Of a stretch of 64,000 nt of DNA, positions 23,297 to 35,619 are shown in pieces. Under the pieces are notes generated by a model. The model did not search any database, had not been told where the DNA came from, and was given only the letters and a program-made list of their open reading frames with translations. Position numbers and translations under genes: made by a program. The stretch is taken from positions 5,564,044-5,628,043 of the forward strand of contig NC_088301.1 in the NCBI RefSeq assembly GCF_032854445.1, given 5' to 3'. The stretch comes from Liolophura sinensis (lineage: Eukaryota > Mollusca > Polyplacophora > Chitonida > Chitonidae). Position 1 is the stretch's first letter. Each line of letters starts with the position of its first letter.

Positions 23297-23333
23297 AAAA
23301 GGGCATCGATCATGGCGAATGATCGATGCCTTT
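23297..23333. other. Short near-perfect hairpin, second copy
   Basis: Counterpart of the hairpin at 3524-3560, with both arms intact. Confidence 0.7.
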
Positions 23334-24699
23334 AACGTCGTACTTAACAGTTTTTTAGTCATATGACAACGAAAGAATCCTTAGAGCAAGGGGGCAGAGG
23401 ATTAGTTAGAAGATGCCACAGATGAAAATTTACAGTTACTGAAGTATACAGATGCAGGCAACTATACGGTCTAAAAAAAGAAAACAAAAAAAAAAAACAA
23501 AAAAAACAAAACAGCCTGTACATCAATGAGCAACCCACAGGGGGATCAGCACAGAGATTTACTAGGGATCGCCGATCCTCCCAAGTGGAGCCGATCTTGA
23601 CTGACAGCGGACGGAGCATGTGTATTCGACCCTGCGGGAGATTTGCTCGGTCTGGCGGGAGATTTTCTCGGTCTGGCGGGAGATTTGCCTCGATCTGGCG
23701 GGAGATCAGTAATCTTCAGTATGTTATGCAGGAAGGATTTTGTGTTTTACTGAAGGGACTGTGACTCTGTGGGATAGAGAGCTACTTCTCTTGCACTAAA
23801 ATACACATAAGGATAATGGTTAGGTAGAAATTCCAGCACATATATTTGTCGTAATATTTTAAATTGTTGAAGACTCTTCACAGTCTATAGCTGTGTTAAC
23901 AAGCCTCTCAGAGTTATTCCCCCTGAAACTCTCTCCCATAAATGGTGTTGTTGATTCTGATGGAATTCTAGTATTTGATGATTTGACAGTATACATGTGA
24001 AAAAATGCATTTCACTGTTTAGTGTTCGAACTGAAAAAACTAATCTTCGAATCTTTTCTTATGCTGTTCTTGCTGATTTACTGAAATAAACAGAACTGAA
24101 TTAATGATTGGAGTATTGAGAGTAAATCCATATTTCTGTGCTCTTGTCTCCAAATACTTGAGGTAAATATTGGTCTCATACGCTACCAAAATATAAAACT
24201 TTTTACCTCGGAGTCGATAGAGATTAACTGGTGATAAACAGAAAGCAAAGCCTGTACACTTCATCTCTAAACATCATAAGGCTGTTTTTTTTTTAAATCA
24301 GCTACACTACATTTTATAATCGGAGACGGCTGTGAAAACAGAGGAGATAACTTTTAAGCCAGATCAAAGCCAGTGATAAAATGTACATGTGTTAATTTAA
24401 TCGCACACTGTCCCATCATAAAAAAAACTATTATAGCTCTGATATAATTGGTATAAAGATACTGCGACTCGACTGAACGAAAAATGTGCGCTTTTGATCG
24501 AGAGAGCATTTTTGGCCCGTTATTACTAAGCAACCATATGGTCATATAACTTTTATGGGCAAACCGACCAAATTTTATACTTCTGATTTGAAAACTTACA
24601 GAAATGTGCTGGAAATTTGAAATTTGCACTTTCTTATCGTACCTATCTGGTGCTGATTATCCGCTTTACCCACCAGGTCCTTTGTATATTTTATTTATT

Positions 24700-24815
24700 C
24701 ATTTATTAATTTATTTGATTTGTGTTTTACGATGTACTCAAGATTATTTCACTTATGCGACGGCGACTAGCATTATGGTGGGAGGAAACTGGACAGAGCC
24801 GGGAAAGGGGGGGGG
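24700..24815 (-). repeat. SINE family 1 fragment (duplicate)
   Basis: Counterpart of 4912-5030, ending in a longer G tract. Confidence 0.85.
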
Positions 24816-25981
24816 GGGGGGGCGTTGAGTATTCAGAAAATTTTAAAAATAGTTGTAAACTGAAGGAATGATTTCAGTTAAACTAATGTCATAAAGTGCC
24901 CAACATTTACGTTCTTGGCGTAAACATGGGCACATGCAACCCACAAACAAAAGCTCATAGGACTTTGGCACGTGGATTTTCGGCTCTGAGTGAAAACTGT
25001 GCACTTTAAGTTTAAGAAAGGGTTGTATCACAAAAAATTTCGTATACACGCTGGAATTTGTACACTTGACACGAATGATCAGTGACAGCAGTGGCGACTG
25101 TCTCGCCCCCTGGCAAACCACCACATCTGGGGTTCCCTTTAACCGTTCGTGTAAATTCTTAACTAACAGCACAGTGGCTTAAGCATAATTAGATACAAAC
25201 AATACAATGAGGTAATTGTGGTTTTTAGAAATTATACATGTTGGTATTTATACGATATAATATGGGCCTATGTGCTTACTGGCAAATAGTCACACGTACC
25301 GCTGTCAATTTTCACAGGTTAGAATCAGGTGTGAATGGCCCAAGGTAGTAGCATGATTTATAGAATTTTATTTATAGATTAATAACTAACGGCTCTGGCC
25401 TGTTAGCAGAAATATATTTATTCATAAATGAATAAGACTATATGCAGACTATATATGTTGAAAATCATTCAGCTTTACAAAACCATACAGTTTCCATTAA
25501 CCTAAAGCTTTATAAACTGCCTTCTGACGGTACATAATTCCTATACAATCGATGCAGTAAAGGAATTATATCATTATTTACTGGACATAACGGAGACCAG
25601 TGAATCCTCCGATGACACATATTTCCTGAATCTGTATATTCCGCTCACGTTGATCGTATAACAAAAGGGACTTCATTTATGAATGGCAATATTCCCAGAA
25701 AACCCTGTATATAGTATATGTAAGTGAAACTTTGAACTCCAATCTTTACCATCAATAGTCACTATTCAGAGTTTCTTAAGTTTTACCAAACACAACAGCC
25801 ATTGGTTACAATTTTTTCGTCACAACGTGGAAGGTGTATGGTGCAATATTATTTGTAAGAATATATATCTACTTTCGCTTAACACGGCACTTTTGGGATG
25901 TATAACCATTTTTAGTTTCCATAAAAACACATACTTAATGTAAAAGTTGCAATACTTATTTATCTATTTTTTTCTTTTTGT

Positions 25982-26215
25982 TTTGATTGGTGTTTTACGC
26001 CGTACTCAATAATATAAGAATACACTTAAACCACGGAGGCCAGTATTATTGTGGGAAGACAATGGGCAGAACCCTGTGGGGAACCCACGACATCCACAGG
26101 TTGCTGGCAGACCTTCCCATGTACGGTTGGAGAACTCACAGCGACGGCATTGGTGGGAAGCTCCTGGGCCATTGCGCCGCGTTAGTGTTCTAACCCCTCG
26201 CCCACGGAGGCCCCA
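25982..26215 (-). repeat. SINE family 1, diverged copy (duplicate)
   Basis: Counterpart of 6113-6331 that still keeps the head end (CCCACGGAGGCCCC). Confidence 0.85.
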
Positions 26216-26692
26216 TAATTGAGAGAGTTAATGTAAATTCACGGTAAGTTAAGTTCACGGTATGAAATGCATGTAACTGTCTCCGTATTCCCCAGTACAG
26301 AACATACAGAACAGATAGAAAATTGTTTTCAGAAACCAATTCAGTGCCAAGTGAGGCAGCAACAAGTATCATTTTTAAAGTTTTAAGCATGACCTTACCT
26401 GGGTTTGACCCCAGATCTTCCGATTTCGTGGCGGACGCTCAAACCAATAAACCACCAAACAACCCATATGACAACCTAAAAGAGCACAATACAACACTGC
26501 CCTTGACACTGCGCATGGTTGGAATATTACAACTCGCTAAACACAAATTCAATATCATAAAGGACACTCTTCCATACAGTTGAAGTGTAACACCCTACAT
26601 GACACTTCCCACAATTACCGTATAAGACATCCAACAACACTTTACCCATTAACTTCATGCCACCTCACATAGATGTAGCTCTTCACACGGTT

Positions 26693-27640
26693 ACAGTAAA
26701 ACGTTCCTCATGACACAAACGCAGTATAAAACCTCACTGAACTGTGTGAGTCCCATAATCCACAGAAACACTGTACAAAGTTACTTTATACATTAAACAC
26801 CACACTTTACAGAGTTACAGTAACACCCCACATGATACTCCTCACAGTGCAACATCACAAAGCACACTCCACACACTTGCAGTATAACACCAGGAAGGAC
26901 ATTTCACACGGTTACAGTATAACACTCCGCATGACCAACCACACATTTACAGTATAACGCCGTAAAGGACACTCCATACACGTACAGTATATCACACCAT
27001 AAACAAACTCCACACAGTTACAGTATAACACTCCACATTACCCACCACACAGATACATCGTCATAAAGGACACTCCACACACTTACAGTATAACATCGGA
27101 AAGGACACTTCACCCAGTTACAGTATAACACCGTAAAGTACACTCTATACAGTTAGAGTATAACACTCCACATGACCCACCACACAGATACAATATCATC
27201 AAGGGCACTCTACACACTTACAGTATAACACCATAAAGGACACTCCACAGAGTTACTGCATAACAATCCACATGACACCACACCCAGATACAACACTCCA
27301 CACACATACAGTATATCACATCACATGGCCCTCCACACACTTACAGTGTAACACCATAAAGGACACTCCGCCACAGTTTCAGTATAACACCCCACATAAT
27401 ATTTTTCACAGCTACAGCATAACATCCCAAAGGACACTCCACATTGTTACAGTATACCACCACACAGGACACTTTACACAGCTACAGAACATCACCTCAC
27501 ATGTTACTTCACACAGTTACAGTATCACACCTCTCATGACACCTCACACAGTTACAATACAACACTGCACAGGATATTGTACACATTAACAATACAACAC
27601 GCCGTATAAAATCACCGCTATACCTCAAATGACACTCCAG
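26693..27640 (+). repeat. Degenerate ~35-bp minisatellite
   Basis: Loose units of the type ACACAGTTACAGTATAACAC followed by AAAGGACACTCC, repeated for nearly 1 kb. The first units (26590-26690) are also present in block copy 1 up to 6808. Confidence 0.8.
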
Positions 27641-27775
27641 ATAGAAACACAATGAGTTAAGGAGGGTGACGCACATAGGCGTTGTGGAACTGTGAGAAGC
27701 GAGCTAAATTTTGCACTGAATTTATCACCTCTTTATCCCAATTAACACGAGCGGTCCCTTTTCCGTATAACTAAT

Positions 27776-27781
27776 TTTATT
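27776..27781 (-). promoter_or_regulatory. Polyadenylation signal candidate of the UGT gene
   Basis: AATAAA on the minus strand about 340 nt past the UGT stop codon. Position is plausible, but nothing else confirms it. Confidence 0.3.
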
Positions 27782-28122
27782 ATGACATCAAACTTGATTA
27801 CAAACAGCGGCTTCAGTGGACTTTGAGGTAACAAAAGTTTTGTTTTTAAACTGTGCTGACATGATTACATAACACATGAGTAATTATAATGCCCTCTTTT
27901 CTGGGAGTTGTGGAAATATCATGCTTGGGAAAGAGGATAAATCTCCAATATGAAGAAATGAATGTCAGTACATGTTTGGGAAATTAATGAACACTTTTAA
28001 CATCATTGCCGCACGACCACATTAACGGGATTAAAGTTCTCCCTGTGAAACGTGCATCAAATGAGGAAAAATGCGGAGATCACCTTGTTGAAGGCTGTAT
28101 TTAGATGGATAGTGGTCACAAT

Positions 28123-29685
28123 TTAACTCGTTTTGATTTTATCTTGTTTCGCTTTCACACAGCAGTGACAACAGCAAACCACTGATTTATAAAGAGCACA
28201 CAGAACAAGGAAAAGCACAAACAACACGAAAATGAGACAGTCGTATCCAAGGTACGACAGAACGCATAAATCTGAACCACGTGATCTCAGATATCCCCCA
28301 CCGAATTTCAGCACGTGCTCTACCCAGAATGCCGCTCGCTGACGAGGATTCATTGGCCGGCTGTGAAAAATGGCCGACGCTTTCCGCATGTTTTCTCTGT
28401 AGTTAGGAGTTGTCATGATGTCAGTAATTGCGGCAAATAAATCGTCTTCTGTAGACATGATGAGATTTGTATATCGGCCTACCTTCCAGTGCTGAACCCT
28501 CATTGCGTTTGTAAATTGATCACCAAAAAGGGGCGTGCAGAGAATCGGTACACCGTGGTAGAGAGCCTCAAAGAGACCATTGTTCCCACAGTGACTGATG
28601 AACAACTTGGTTTTAGAATTTCCAAGTAAATCATTCTGAGGCAACCACGAAACTTTCTTAATGTTTCCATCTTCCCCACTCTTCAGGTATTTCCACACAA
28701 CTGTAATTTTCAGCCTTTTTAAAGCCTGGACCAAATTGTTTTCGACTTTTTCTGGAAGAAGACCAAAAGACGAACCAAAAGTGACCAGGACAATGTCGCT
28801 TTTTGATTGATTGTAAATCTTAGAGAATTCTTTGTCTAGAGGTTTTGCCGGGGCCGTTGCCAAACCACCGACGAGGACATGGTTAGGCATGGTGGGAACA
28901 GGGTAGCCCAGAACGGTGTCATAGTTATACAGGTACAGCCGAGAACTGGCTGCCATATGAAGGACATCTTGTGAAGATATCCCCGGAGCAAACTCATTGA
29001 TGATCTCTAGCGGCATGACGTATCTGCTTAGCAGATGGAAAATAAGGTAGGTGAAGGCGTTTGCCAGTCGCTCCCAGAAGGACATGTCGCTAGTAAACTT
29101 TGACACCGGCCCAGGCACAATGCTTGGTAGAGTAGGACGGGCTACTATCCAGTCATCAAAAGTCGTGCTGACGGAAACGTGTGGTAAATCCAGAACATGA
29201 GGAATGAGGTATATACAATAACTGAGGAAAAACCCATCGACGATTGCTAAGTCGAACTTTTCTTTCTTCAAACTGTTTATACCTTCTTTATTCCACAAGA
29301 GGTTCTGACACAACAAACTCGTAAACTCATCTGCTTTACCCAGATGCTTGAAAATGTTGAATTCCTCGTTTTCCATTAGTGTTGACATGTCCAACGATGC
29401 CTGTTCTATCGTCTTTAAATTAGGCTTGCTTTTGATAATGATTGGGTGGATTATTTTGTTGCCATCACTGTTTTTCCGGAAGCAATTTTTGTGGTTGAAA
29501 TTCGATCCTAACAACATAGAAACGTTGTGTCCTCTGTTAGCAAGCTCCTGTCCCACTGAGCTCACCTCCAAACAATGGCTGTATATGGGAGCAGATAAGA
29601 GTAAAATTTTGGCGGAGTGCACTGCCAATGGCATCAGAAGAAAGAGGACACTTGGTTGGAAAGCGATGCTCGTAAATCGGCTCAT
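28123..29685 (-). CDS. UDP-glycosyltransferase (UGT family 1), ER membrane type
   Basis: An uninterrupted 520-residue ORF of typical UGT length. An N-terminal signal peptide (about 1-24) leads into the luminal acceptor-binding half. The catalytic His is H37 in YSHCLE and its likely Asp partner is D150 in IVDGFF. The donor-binding signature follows: VTFGSSFG at 301-308, WLPQNDLL at 347-354, FISHCGNNG at 362-370, EALYHGVP at 373-380 and PLFGDQF at 385-391. A transmembrane helix spans about 482-500, with a short cytosolic tail ending KIKTS, a KxKxx ER-retention motif. The enzyme would transfer sugar from a UDP-sugar to small lipophilic acceptors in the ER lumen; the substrate is unknown. TTCTTCCAG just upstream of the ATG suggests a 5'UTR intron. 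No other UGT is in the window. Confidence 0.95.
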   Translation of the reverse strand: MSRFTSIAFQPSVLFLLMPLAVHSAKILLLSAPIYSHCLEVSSVGQELANRGHNVSMLLGSNFNHKNCFRKNSDGNKIIHPIIIKSKPNLKTIEQASLDMSTLMENEEFNIFKHLGKADEFTSLLCQNLLWNKEGINSLKKEKFDLAIVDGFFLSYCIYLIPHVLDLPHVSVSTTFDDWIVARPTLPSIVPGPVSKFTSDMSFWERLANAFTYLIFHLLSRYVMPLEIINEFAPGISSQDVLHMAASSRLYLYNYDTVLGYPVPTMPNHVLVGGLATAPAKPLDKEFSKIYNQSKSDIVLVTFGSSFGLLPEKVENNLVQALKRLKITVVWKYLKSGEDGNIKKVSWLPQNDLLGNSKTKLFISHCGNNGLFEALYHGVPILCTPLFGDQFTNAMRVQHWKVGRYTNLIMSTEDDLFAAITDIMTTPNYRENMRKASAIFHSRPMNPRQRAAFWVEHVLKFGGGYLRSRGSDLCVLSYLGYDCLIFVLFVLFLVLCALYKSVVCCCHCCVKAKQDKIKTS

Positions 29686-29949
29686 TTTCCTGGAAGAACA
29701 GTGTTTAATTTGTTATGGTTTTATATGTTTTATTTTACAACCTATTAGCATTGATGTAATAACTGACCTCACTATAGAGGTATCAAATAATATCAATATT
29801 TATACATCTTTCAATTTGTTTTCAACGCCATACCCAAGAATTTTTCATGATACCATGTTTTTAATTTTGTGTAACATATGTCATCTCAACAAAAACGTTA
29901 GTGAAGTTAGTTGTGCAAACAAACAATACATGTAGGTCATGTCAGCGCG

Positions 29950-31595
29950 ATTTGAGGCTCCCACTGAGAGGACAATGGCAAATTTTCATTTATATCCTTT
30001 AATACATCTTTAATAATGTTGGCATTTAAGAATGATTTACATGTGAAACGGGAGCCTGGCCCTATTATAGCTAATTGTGGAAGAAACAGGAGTTGGATCC
30101 TGTTATGGCTGAACGTGAAGGAAACGACAATGCGACCCTATTTCAGACGAACATGAAGGAAACATGACTGTGACTGATTTATAGCTAAACATGGAGGAAT
30201 CGGGAAAATGTCATCATAGCGATGGATAAAAAGCCTTCATGTAAAGTAATATCCGGCTTTTCAAAGAAAATTTCTTAAATATTAAAATCATAGGACCCCC
30301 ACTGGAACGTCTGCAACTTTCGCTTTACGGGGCTTTTGTCCGACTATAGCTGTTAATCCAGCTGCCACCCCAGCCCTCAAAGCAGACTTCCCAGTTTTCT
30401 TTGTCAGTGGTACGGGTTAGTCAAGCGACCACACAATAACTGTTGACCACTACCAATCTAGGTGACCTGGTCGAGGTCTCAATGGTTAAAATACACACTA
30501 TGTATGGCAGCTACATGAAAAAATCACATGTAATACATCAATTTCATCTGACGGGAATGGGCTGTAATTTACAGGGTGATGGTTTTGGAGGAGCCCGTAT
30601 TGTACGCGTTCTTTCCAGATCAGGCGCTTATAAAAGCTGCAAGCATAGATTTTGCAAAAATCTTCCAGGCACAACACCCGACAACAGCGTCGGAGAATTT
30701 TGTATCCAGTTGCGATACACTTATAAAGTCTCTTATAATGTCTCGTGATACCTTTTATAGCCGTATAAACACCTAATTACCTTCAGCGTAAAACCTCTGA
30801 GTATAGGCACTGTGGGGACTCGCTTCTCACCCTGTCAGCTAGGCCAGTGTGAAACGGGCCCTGTGAGTACGACTACATGTCAGAAATCCTGCACCAGCAA
30901 AAGCAGGCGAATAACCTGACCTGGATTTAGAGGCAACGTGCTTGGTGACAATAGCACGATAACGTTCACCAGACTAGGGAGGCCAAAAAGTGAGAACAAG
31001 TTTTATATCGCACGAAGTGATCTGTTTGAACATGCAGTCGTACAATCACGATCATAGGACCCTGATCATAGTAGCGAGGGAGCGTGCTGCCCTGATTTGA
31101 AATAGGTGATAAGTGTGTAATAGATCTGAGATATGTGTTATTGTTCCTAGCTTAGCTTTCGGAAATACTATAAGTTTTATACCAGCGTGTTGTGTGAGCG
31201 CGCACCCTGATATTTCGTCGAAACGATCAATATTTTTTGCAAGAATAAAAACCTTTGAGACGAAATATCAGGCCTTATACACACACAACTCGTTGCCATA
31301 GCGAATTTATTATAATCAAGAGCAGGTTACCTTTAATCTTTGACTTCATGTATGTATTACCTAGTTAATCGTGACTAACAAAGATCGTAGTATTCGCATA
31401 CAGTAAAGTGGCCAAGGACATTTCGGCAAAACAAAATACTGGGCAAAAGAGTTGCATATATATTTTAGTACTTGGCAACACCAATGTAATATAACTAATA
31501 AAATAAATATTGACTACACTCGGTAAATATTTAATTATCCAAGCAGACAAGTCACAATCCGCTCTATTTAGCAATAAAGTAAATACACTGTTATC
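29950..31595. other. No supported gene
   Basis: Upstream of the UGT gene. Reading frames up to about 100 codons (30443-30748) show no motif or sensible composition. Nothing else seen. Confidence 0.5.
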
Positions 31596-31599
31596 TGTC

Positions 31600-32105
31600 T
31601 GTTATATGCTATAGCAGTATAGCAGTTTGTTGTATGGTTTTTACCGTGATGAAGCAGCGAGGTCTGCTGTCACAACAGTAGTTGTTTGTTGTATGGTTGT
31701 AACTCTTGTTAACCTGATGTAACAACGAAGTCTCCTTTTACAGCGGTAGCTGTTTGTTGTATGGTTGTAACCGTTTTAAGCTAATATAGCAGCGATGCCT
31801 GCTGTCACAGCGGTAACTGTTTGTTGTATGGTTGTAACCGTTTTAAGATTATGTAGCAGCGAGAGCTTCTATCATAGCGGTAGCTGTTTGTTATATTGTT
31901 GTAACCGTTTTAACCTGGTGTAGCAGCGATGTCTGCTGTCACAGCAGTGGCTGTTTGTTGTAAGGTTGTAACCGTTTTTATTGTGATGTATCAGCGAGGC
32001 CTGCTGTCACAGCGATAGCTGTTTGTTGTATGATTGTAACCGTTTTTACCTTGAGGTAGCAGCGATGCCTGCTGTCACAGCGTTAGCTGTTTGTTGTACG
32101 GTTGT
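31600..32105 (+). repeat. 67-bp minisatellite, 8 units
   Basis: GTTTGTTGTATGGTTGTAAC recurs every 67-68 nt (first interval 60) from 31624 to 32089, each time with a GCTGTCACAGCGGTA-like segment. Units are about 80-90% alike by eye. Confidence 0.93.
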
Positions 32106-32649
32106 AAAAACAAAGGGTAGTCAATATACCTTACATAAGAGGGGTGCTGGTTTTGACTGTCATTTTTTGCTGAAATAGTGACTTTTTTGGCGACGGAACC
32201 GAGAAGTTGGGGTGGTATAAGGAGGAGGCTTGCCCCTCCCCGTCTCCAGGGAATTAGTGAGGGAGCTAAGACCCCTCTGAAATAATGTCTTTTTGTCTAT
32301 AGATCAAATGACATCGGTTAAGCCGATTGAATAAAAATGCCTCAGAACAATGGCAAGCAAATGGGCTTGATCAGCTACATGTTTTTTTATTTATTCATCA
32401 GCGATACATTATATTACTTATGCCTGTTTGTTGCAATTCTGTACAAATGATGAACTATAATGACTGATATCGAAATTACGCGTCTCTACTCAACGCGTGG
32501 TTATCCTGCTTAGGTACATGGACAGGCAGGTGACATTGACAGCAAATAAAGACGGCGGTAGGTAGATAAAACGCAATAATTTAGAGTTATATGCTGTTAA
32601 TATGGTACCTGTTTAATACCGGACAATGTTGCGATCAAAAGCACGTGAA

Positions 32650-32905
32650 TCTTATCAGCACAGTTGGTAGAGCGTCCGCTCCGGGAGCGGTGGATTCAGG
32701 ATCAATCCTGGGTCACACCTGAGACTTTAAAAGAGGAAGTTGTAACTTTCTCGCTTGGCGTTCAGCATGAAAGGGATGATGTAACGACCGATTGACCCGT
32801 ACCAGTATAATGGCTCGGGCGGGGCGTTTTACTTGCCTTCAGCGAATCGTCTCAGTAAAGCAGCACTAGATAAAAGAGCGGTGGAAATCCGTCCTGCGAT
32901 AAGGA
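32650..32905 (+). repeat. SINE family 2, near full length
   Basis: tRNA-like head (CAGTTGGTAGAGCGTCCGC, then a degraded GGATCAATCCTGG B box), body CTTTCTCGCTTGGCGTTCAG, and AGTATAATGGCTCGGG. It is a tRNA-derived SINE distinct from family 1. Confidence 0.8.
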
Positions 32906-32909
32906 GGCA

Positions 32910-34080
32910 CATTACTGTGGCGATTTTGCTAGAGACAGTATATTATTTCATATAATTGCATGGGAGGTTAGGGGTTAATTTTCTGCCTTGTCCATAACGT
33001 AGACACAGGTTTTACCTGTAGAATGTAAATTTTTATGGGTTAGAGATATCCTTAAATTAAATTAGAATTTTTGTGGAATATTTTGAAATATATTTTTTTT
33101 AACATATAGAGACAGGATATTTTGTGGACTCATGAGAGCAAGTTGTTTTTGGCGCCTTAATATAACTTTTGAAGGACACAGTTTCCGTGGACCCCTGTCC
33201 TTTCCAACGTAAGAATTTTAATACTTGATGACTCAATTAGAACACCATATTTCACGTATAATACACTGACATGTTGAAGGAGTTTCTCTCCAAGCTTGGT
33301 GATCAGATATTTTTTGACTAGGTTGCAAACAACAGTTTTTTTTAGCGACCTTAAGTTTGGCGAAACATCCGCCATTGTTAATATTTTGAAGTGACAAATT
33401 CGAGTAGAGTTTCCATTACTTTTGGACATATTCTTGCTGTAACAAACCACTTACAGCATCTTTCCAGTTAAAACAACATTAGTACTCACTGACTGTGGCA
33501 TGATTTTGGCATAAAACGTCCTTTGTACCAAGTTTAAGACACTTAATCATTTTTTTGTGGTTGTTGTTGTTGCTTCGCCGCGCACGATTGTCGTTCACGG
33601 TGAACTGCCGCTAGACGAGGTTGTCTACTTTACGACATCCTTTAGTGTTAAACTCATATTGAAGAGTTTCAAAAGGGGCAGTAACTTGTATTTGCGAAAG
33701 TAAATAGTTTCACTCCACGGGCTCATCTCCTTTCTACCTACAAGTTATTGTTCATCTTTCCATTATTAAGAAAAAGAAAAAAAATGCTCCATGACATTAG
33801 ATACGCATGTACATGTATAGTATTTCTATACACAGATGTTGTTACTTTGGTATTAGCCAATCAGTGCTCTGAGTACCATCCTTGGTACTCATGAATATTT
33901 ATGAGCGTAGACTATAAATACTGGGCAAATTCCCACTTTTAGTCCCAGATGATCTCGGACCACCATCGTGTTAACATCTAAATTTCCACCTAGTTAGCTT
34001 TCTAAGGCAGGTATTTTACATGTATATAAACAGTGTAAAGTGGTAGCTAGATAAGTTGTCAGCACTGAAGTGGGATTTCA
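32910..34080. other. No supported gene
   Basis: AT-rich sequence. A 97-codon minus frame at 33157-33450 has no motif I recognise. Confidence 0.45.
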
Positions 34081-34084
34081 GCTT

Positions 34085-34440
34085 TAGAGCATACCTAGAG
34101 ATAGTGGGACTGCTAGTTCCAAATTGTGACACAAGTGTTCCCAGGCTGTGGGACTGACTTTCCCAGGCTGTGAGACTGATATTCCCAACCATGATTGAGA
34201 CAGTATATCTCAATAGTTTGTAACTGGGATTTTCTGGACCAAAATTTTATAATTCCAAAGTATGAGCTGAAACACTTATACTGGGAGAATTTGTCCATAA
34301 GTGCCCCTGAGCAATAGTGGGACTGGGATTCCCAGTTTCGGCACAGTGAGACGCCGAGTCCCAGAATTTGGAACTCGTTTTCCCAAGTTATTACTGGACC
34401 AATTCTGGAACTGTTACTCCCAGAGAAGACCTGAAAGTAT
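34085..34440. repeat. Degenerate repeats of a GGGACTG...TTCCCA palindrome
   Basis: About ten occurrences of GGGACTG or GAGACTG paired with TTCCCA or TCCCAG across 350 bp, such as GGGACTGGGATTCCCA. Spacing is irregular. No coding sense. Confidence 0.55.
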
Positions 34441-34974
34441 TATTTACTGATAATGTCCCCACACATGGCTGACATATTGTCTATATAACACCAGTGGGAC
34501 ATACCACTATCACAGCAGTACTAGGTTAAATACCTCCCTGAGATATCCCTAACACAGTTATCTGAACCATCTGAAGTACAGATGTTGTGCTTGTACACAG
34601 TACTGGCACTTTTACATATATATATTAACATACTCCTGTCACTCTATTTTAATAAAACTGTTGCTGCTGTTTGTTGAACCTTAAAATCGGACTTTTCTTG
34701 GTTATTCGAAGTTCAGAGCTAACTAGTGGTTTTCCCGAACATACTACTGAATGACACGGACTGACCGAGCTGACATTCAAAAGAATCCATAGTAGCGAAC
34801 GTCTCCAGCAGTATACAGATATTGTTCCAGAGTTCGACACTGGGTGCCTCACGCTACCAATATTGTGCTTTCCCCTGTAGTAAATGGTGTGATTTGGAAC
34901 TGGGATATCTGTATCGTTAAGAAGATTATATATATATAAAAACAAATCGCTACATTATATACACCCTAAGGATT

Positions 34975-35045
34975 CCTTCGTCGTAATATGACTGAAAAAT
35001 TGTTGAGTACGACGTTAAACCCCAAGCACTCTCTCACTCACTATT
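34975..35045 (+). repeat. SINE family 2 tail fragment
   Basis: ATATGACTGAAAAATTGTTG then GTACGACGTTAAACCCCAAG and CTCTCTCACTCA, the characteristic 3' end of family 2. Confidence 0.8.
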
Positions 35046-35429
35046 ATCGGCACAAGAAACGACAGTACCGGAAGTGAACAATTGCCCACGTTTTGCGTTG
35101 TCAAATTCTTGCACAGAGCTAATGATCGTAGTATTCTGTAGCGTTTTACGCTACCTTTACTAAAAATGATCAACTTCATGTACCGACTGCTGCGTTTGGA
35201 GTCAATTAAACCGTAATCATTATTAAGGCTATAGTAATTTATGAAAGTTCCATAATTATCAAACTAAACTTCTCGAAAAAATGCAGATATCCTTAATTAT
35301 ATAAGATAAACAAAATACCAATGGAAGCTATGCTAAGATCCCTAAAAATGGTGGAGTGACTATTGTCCTGTTACGCAATAATTTTGTCTCATAACAGATA
35401 ACTATATTCAGCACTCATTTGTAACGTGA

Positions 35430-35610
35430 TTACTCACCATGGTGGCGGATATGAGTTTCAAGCCCGGTACGTTGGACGGTCTGACAACAACCATCTGATG
35501 GTCGTGGCTTTCCCTTGGGCTTTGTGCCGCTTTCCATTCACTGCAATGCTGGCGACCGTTTTATAAAAGAAGAATTCAAACTTTAACACCCCATTACGGC
35601 AAAATGGTTT
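35430..35610 (+). repeat. Old SINE family 1 copy
   Basis: Recognisable by GAGTTTCAAGCCC, ATCTGATGGTCGTGGC and GCAATGCTGGCGACCG, all heavily mutated. Confidence 0.65.
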
Positions 35611-35619
35611 CGAATTTTA

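Larger units (their letters stand above)
19728..26692 (+). repeat. Segmental duplication, copy 2
   Basis: Second copy of the block at 1-6808, same orientation, about 19.7 kb away. It differs by small indels: one extra 44-bp unit, an 82-bp segment at 25551-25632 absent from copy 1, a longer G tract near 24810, and the retained tRNA-like end of the SINE at 26200-26215. These differences argue against a simple exact assembly echo. No functional gene seen. Confidence 0.95.

Noticed and set aside
32650-32720. Possible tRNA gene
   Set aside because: The tRNA-like boxes belong to the head of a SINE whose body follows directly, and the B box is degraded.
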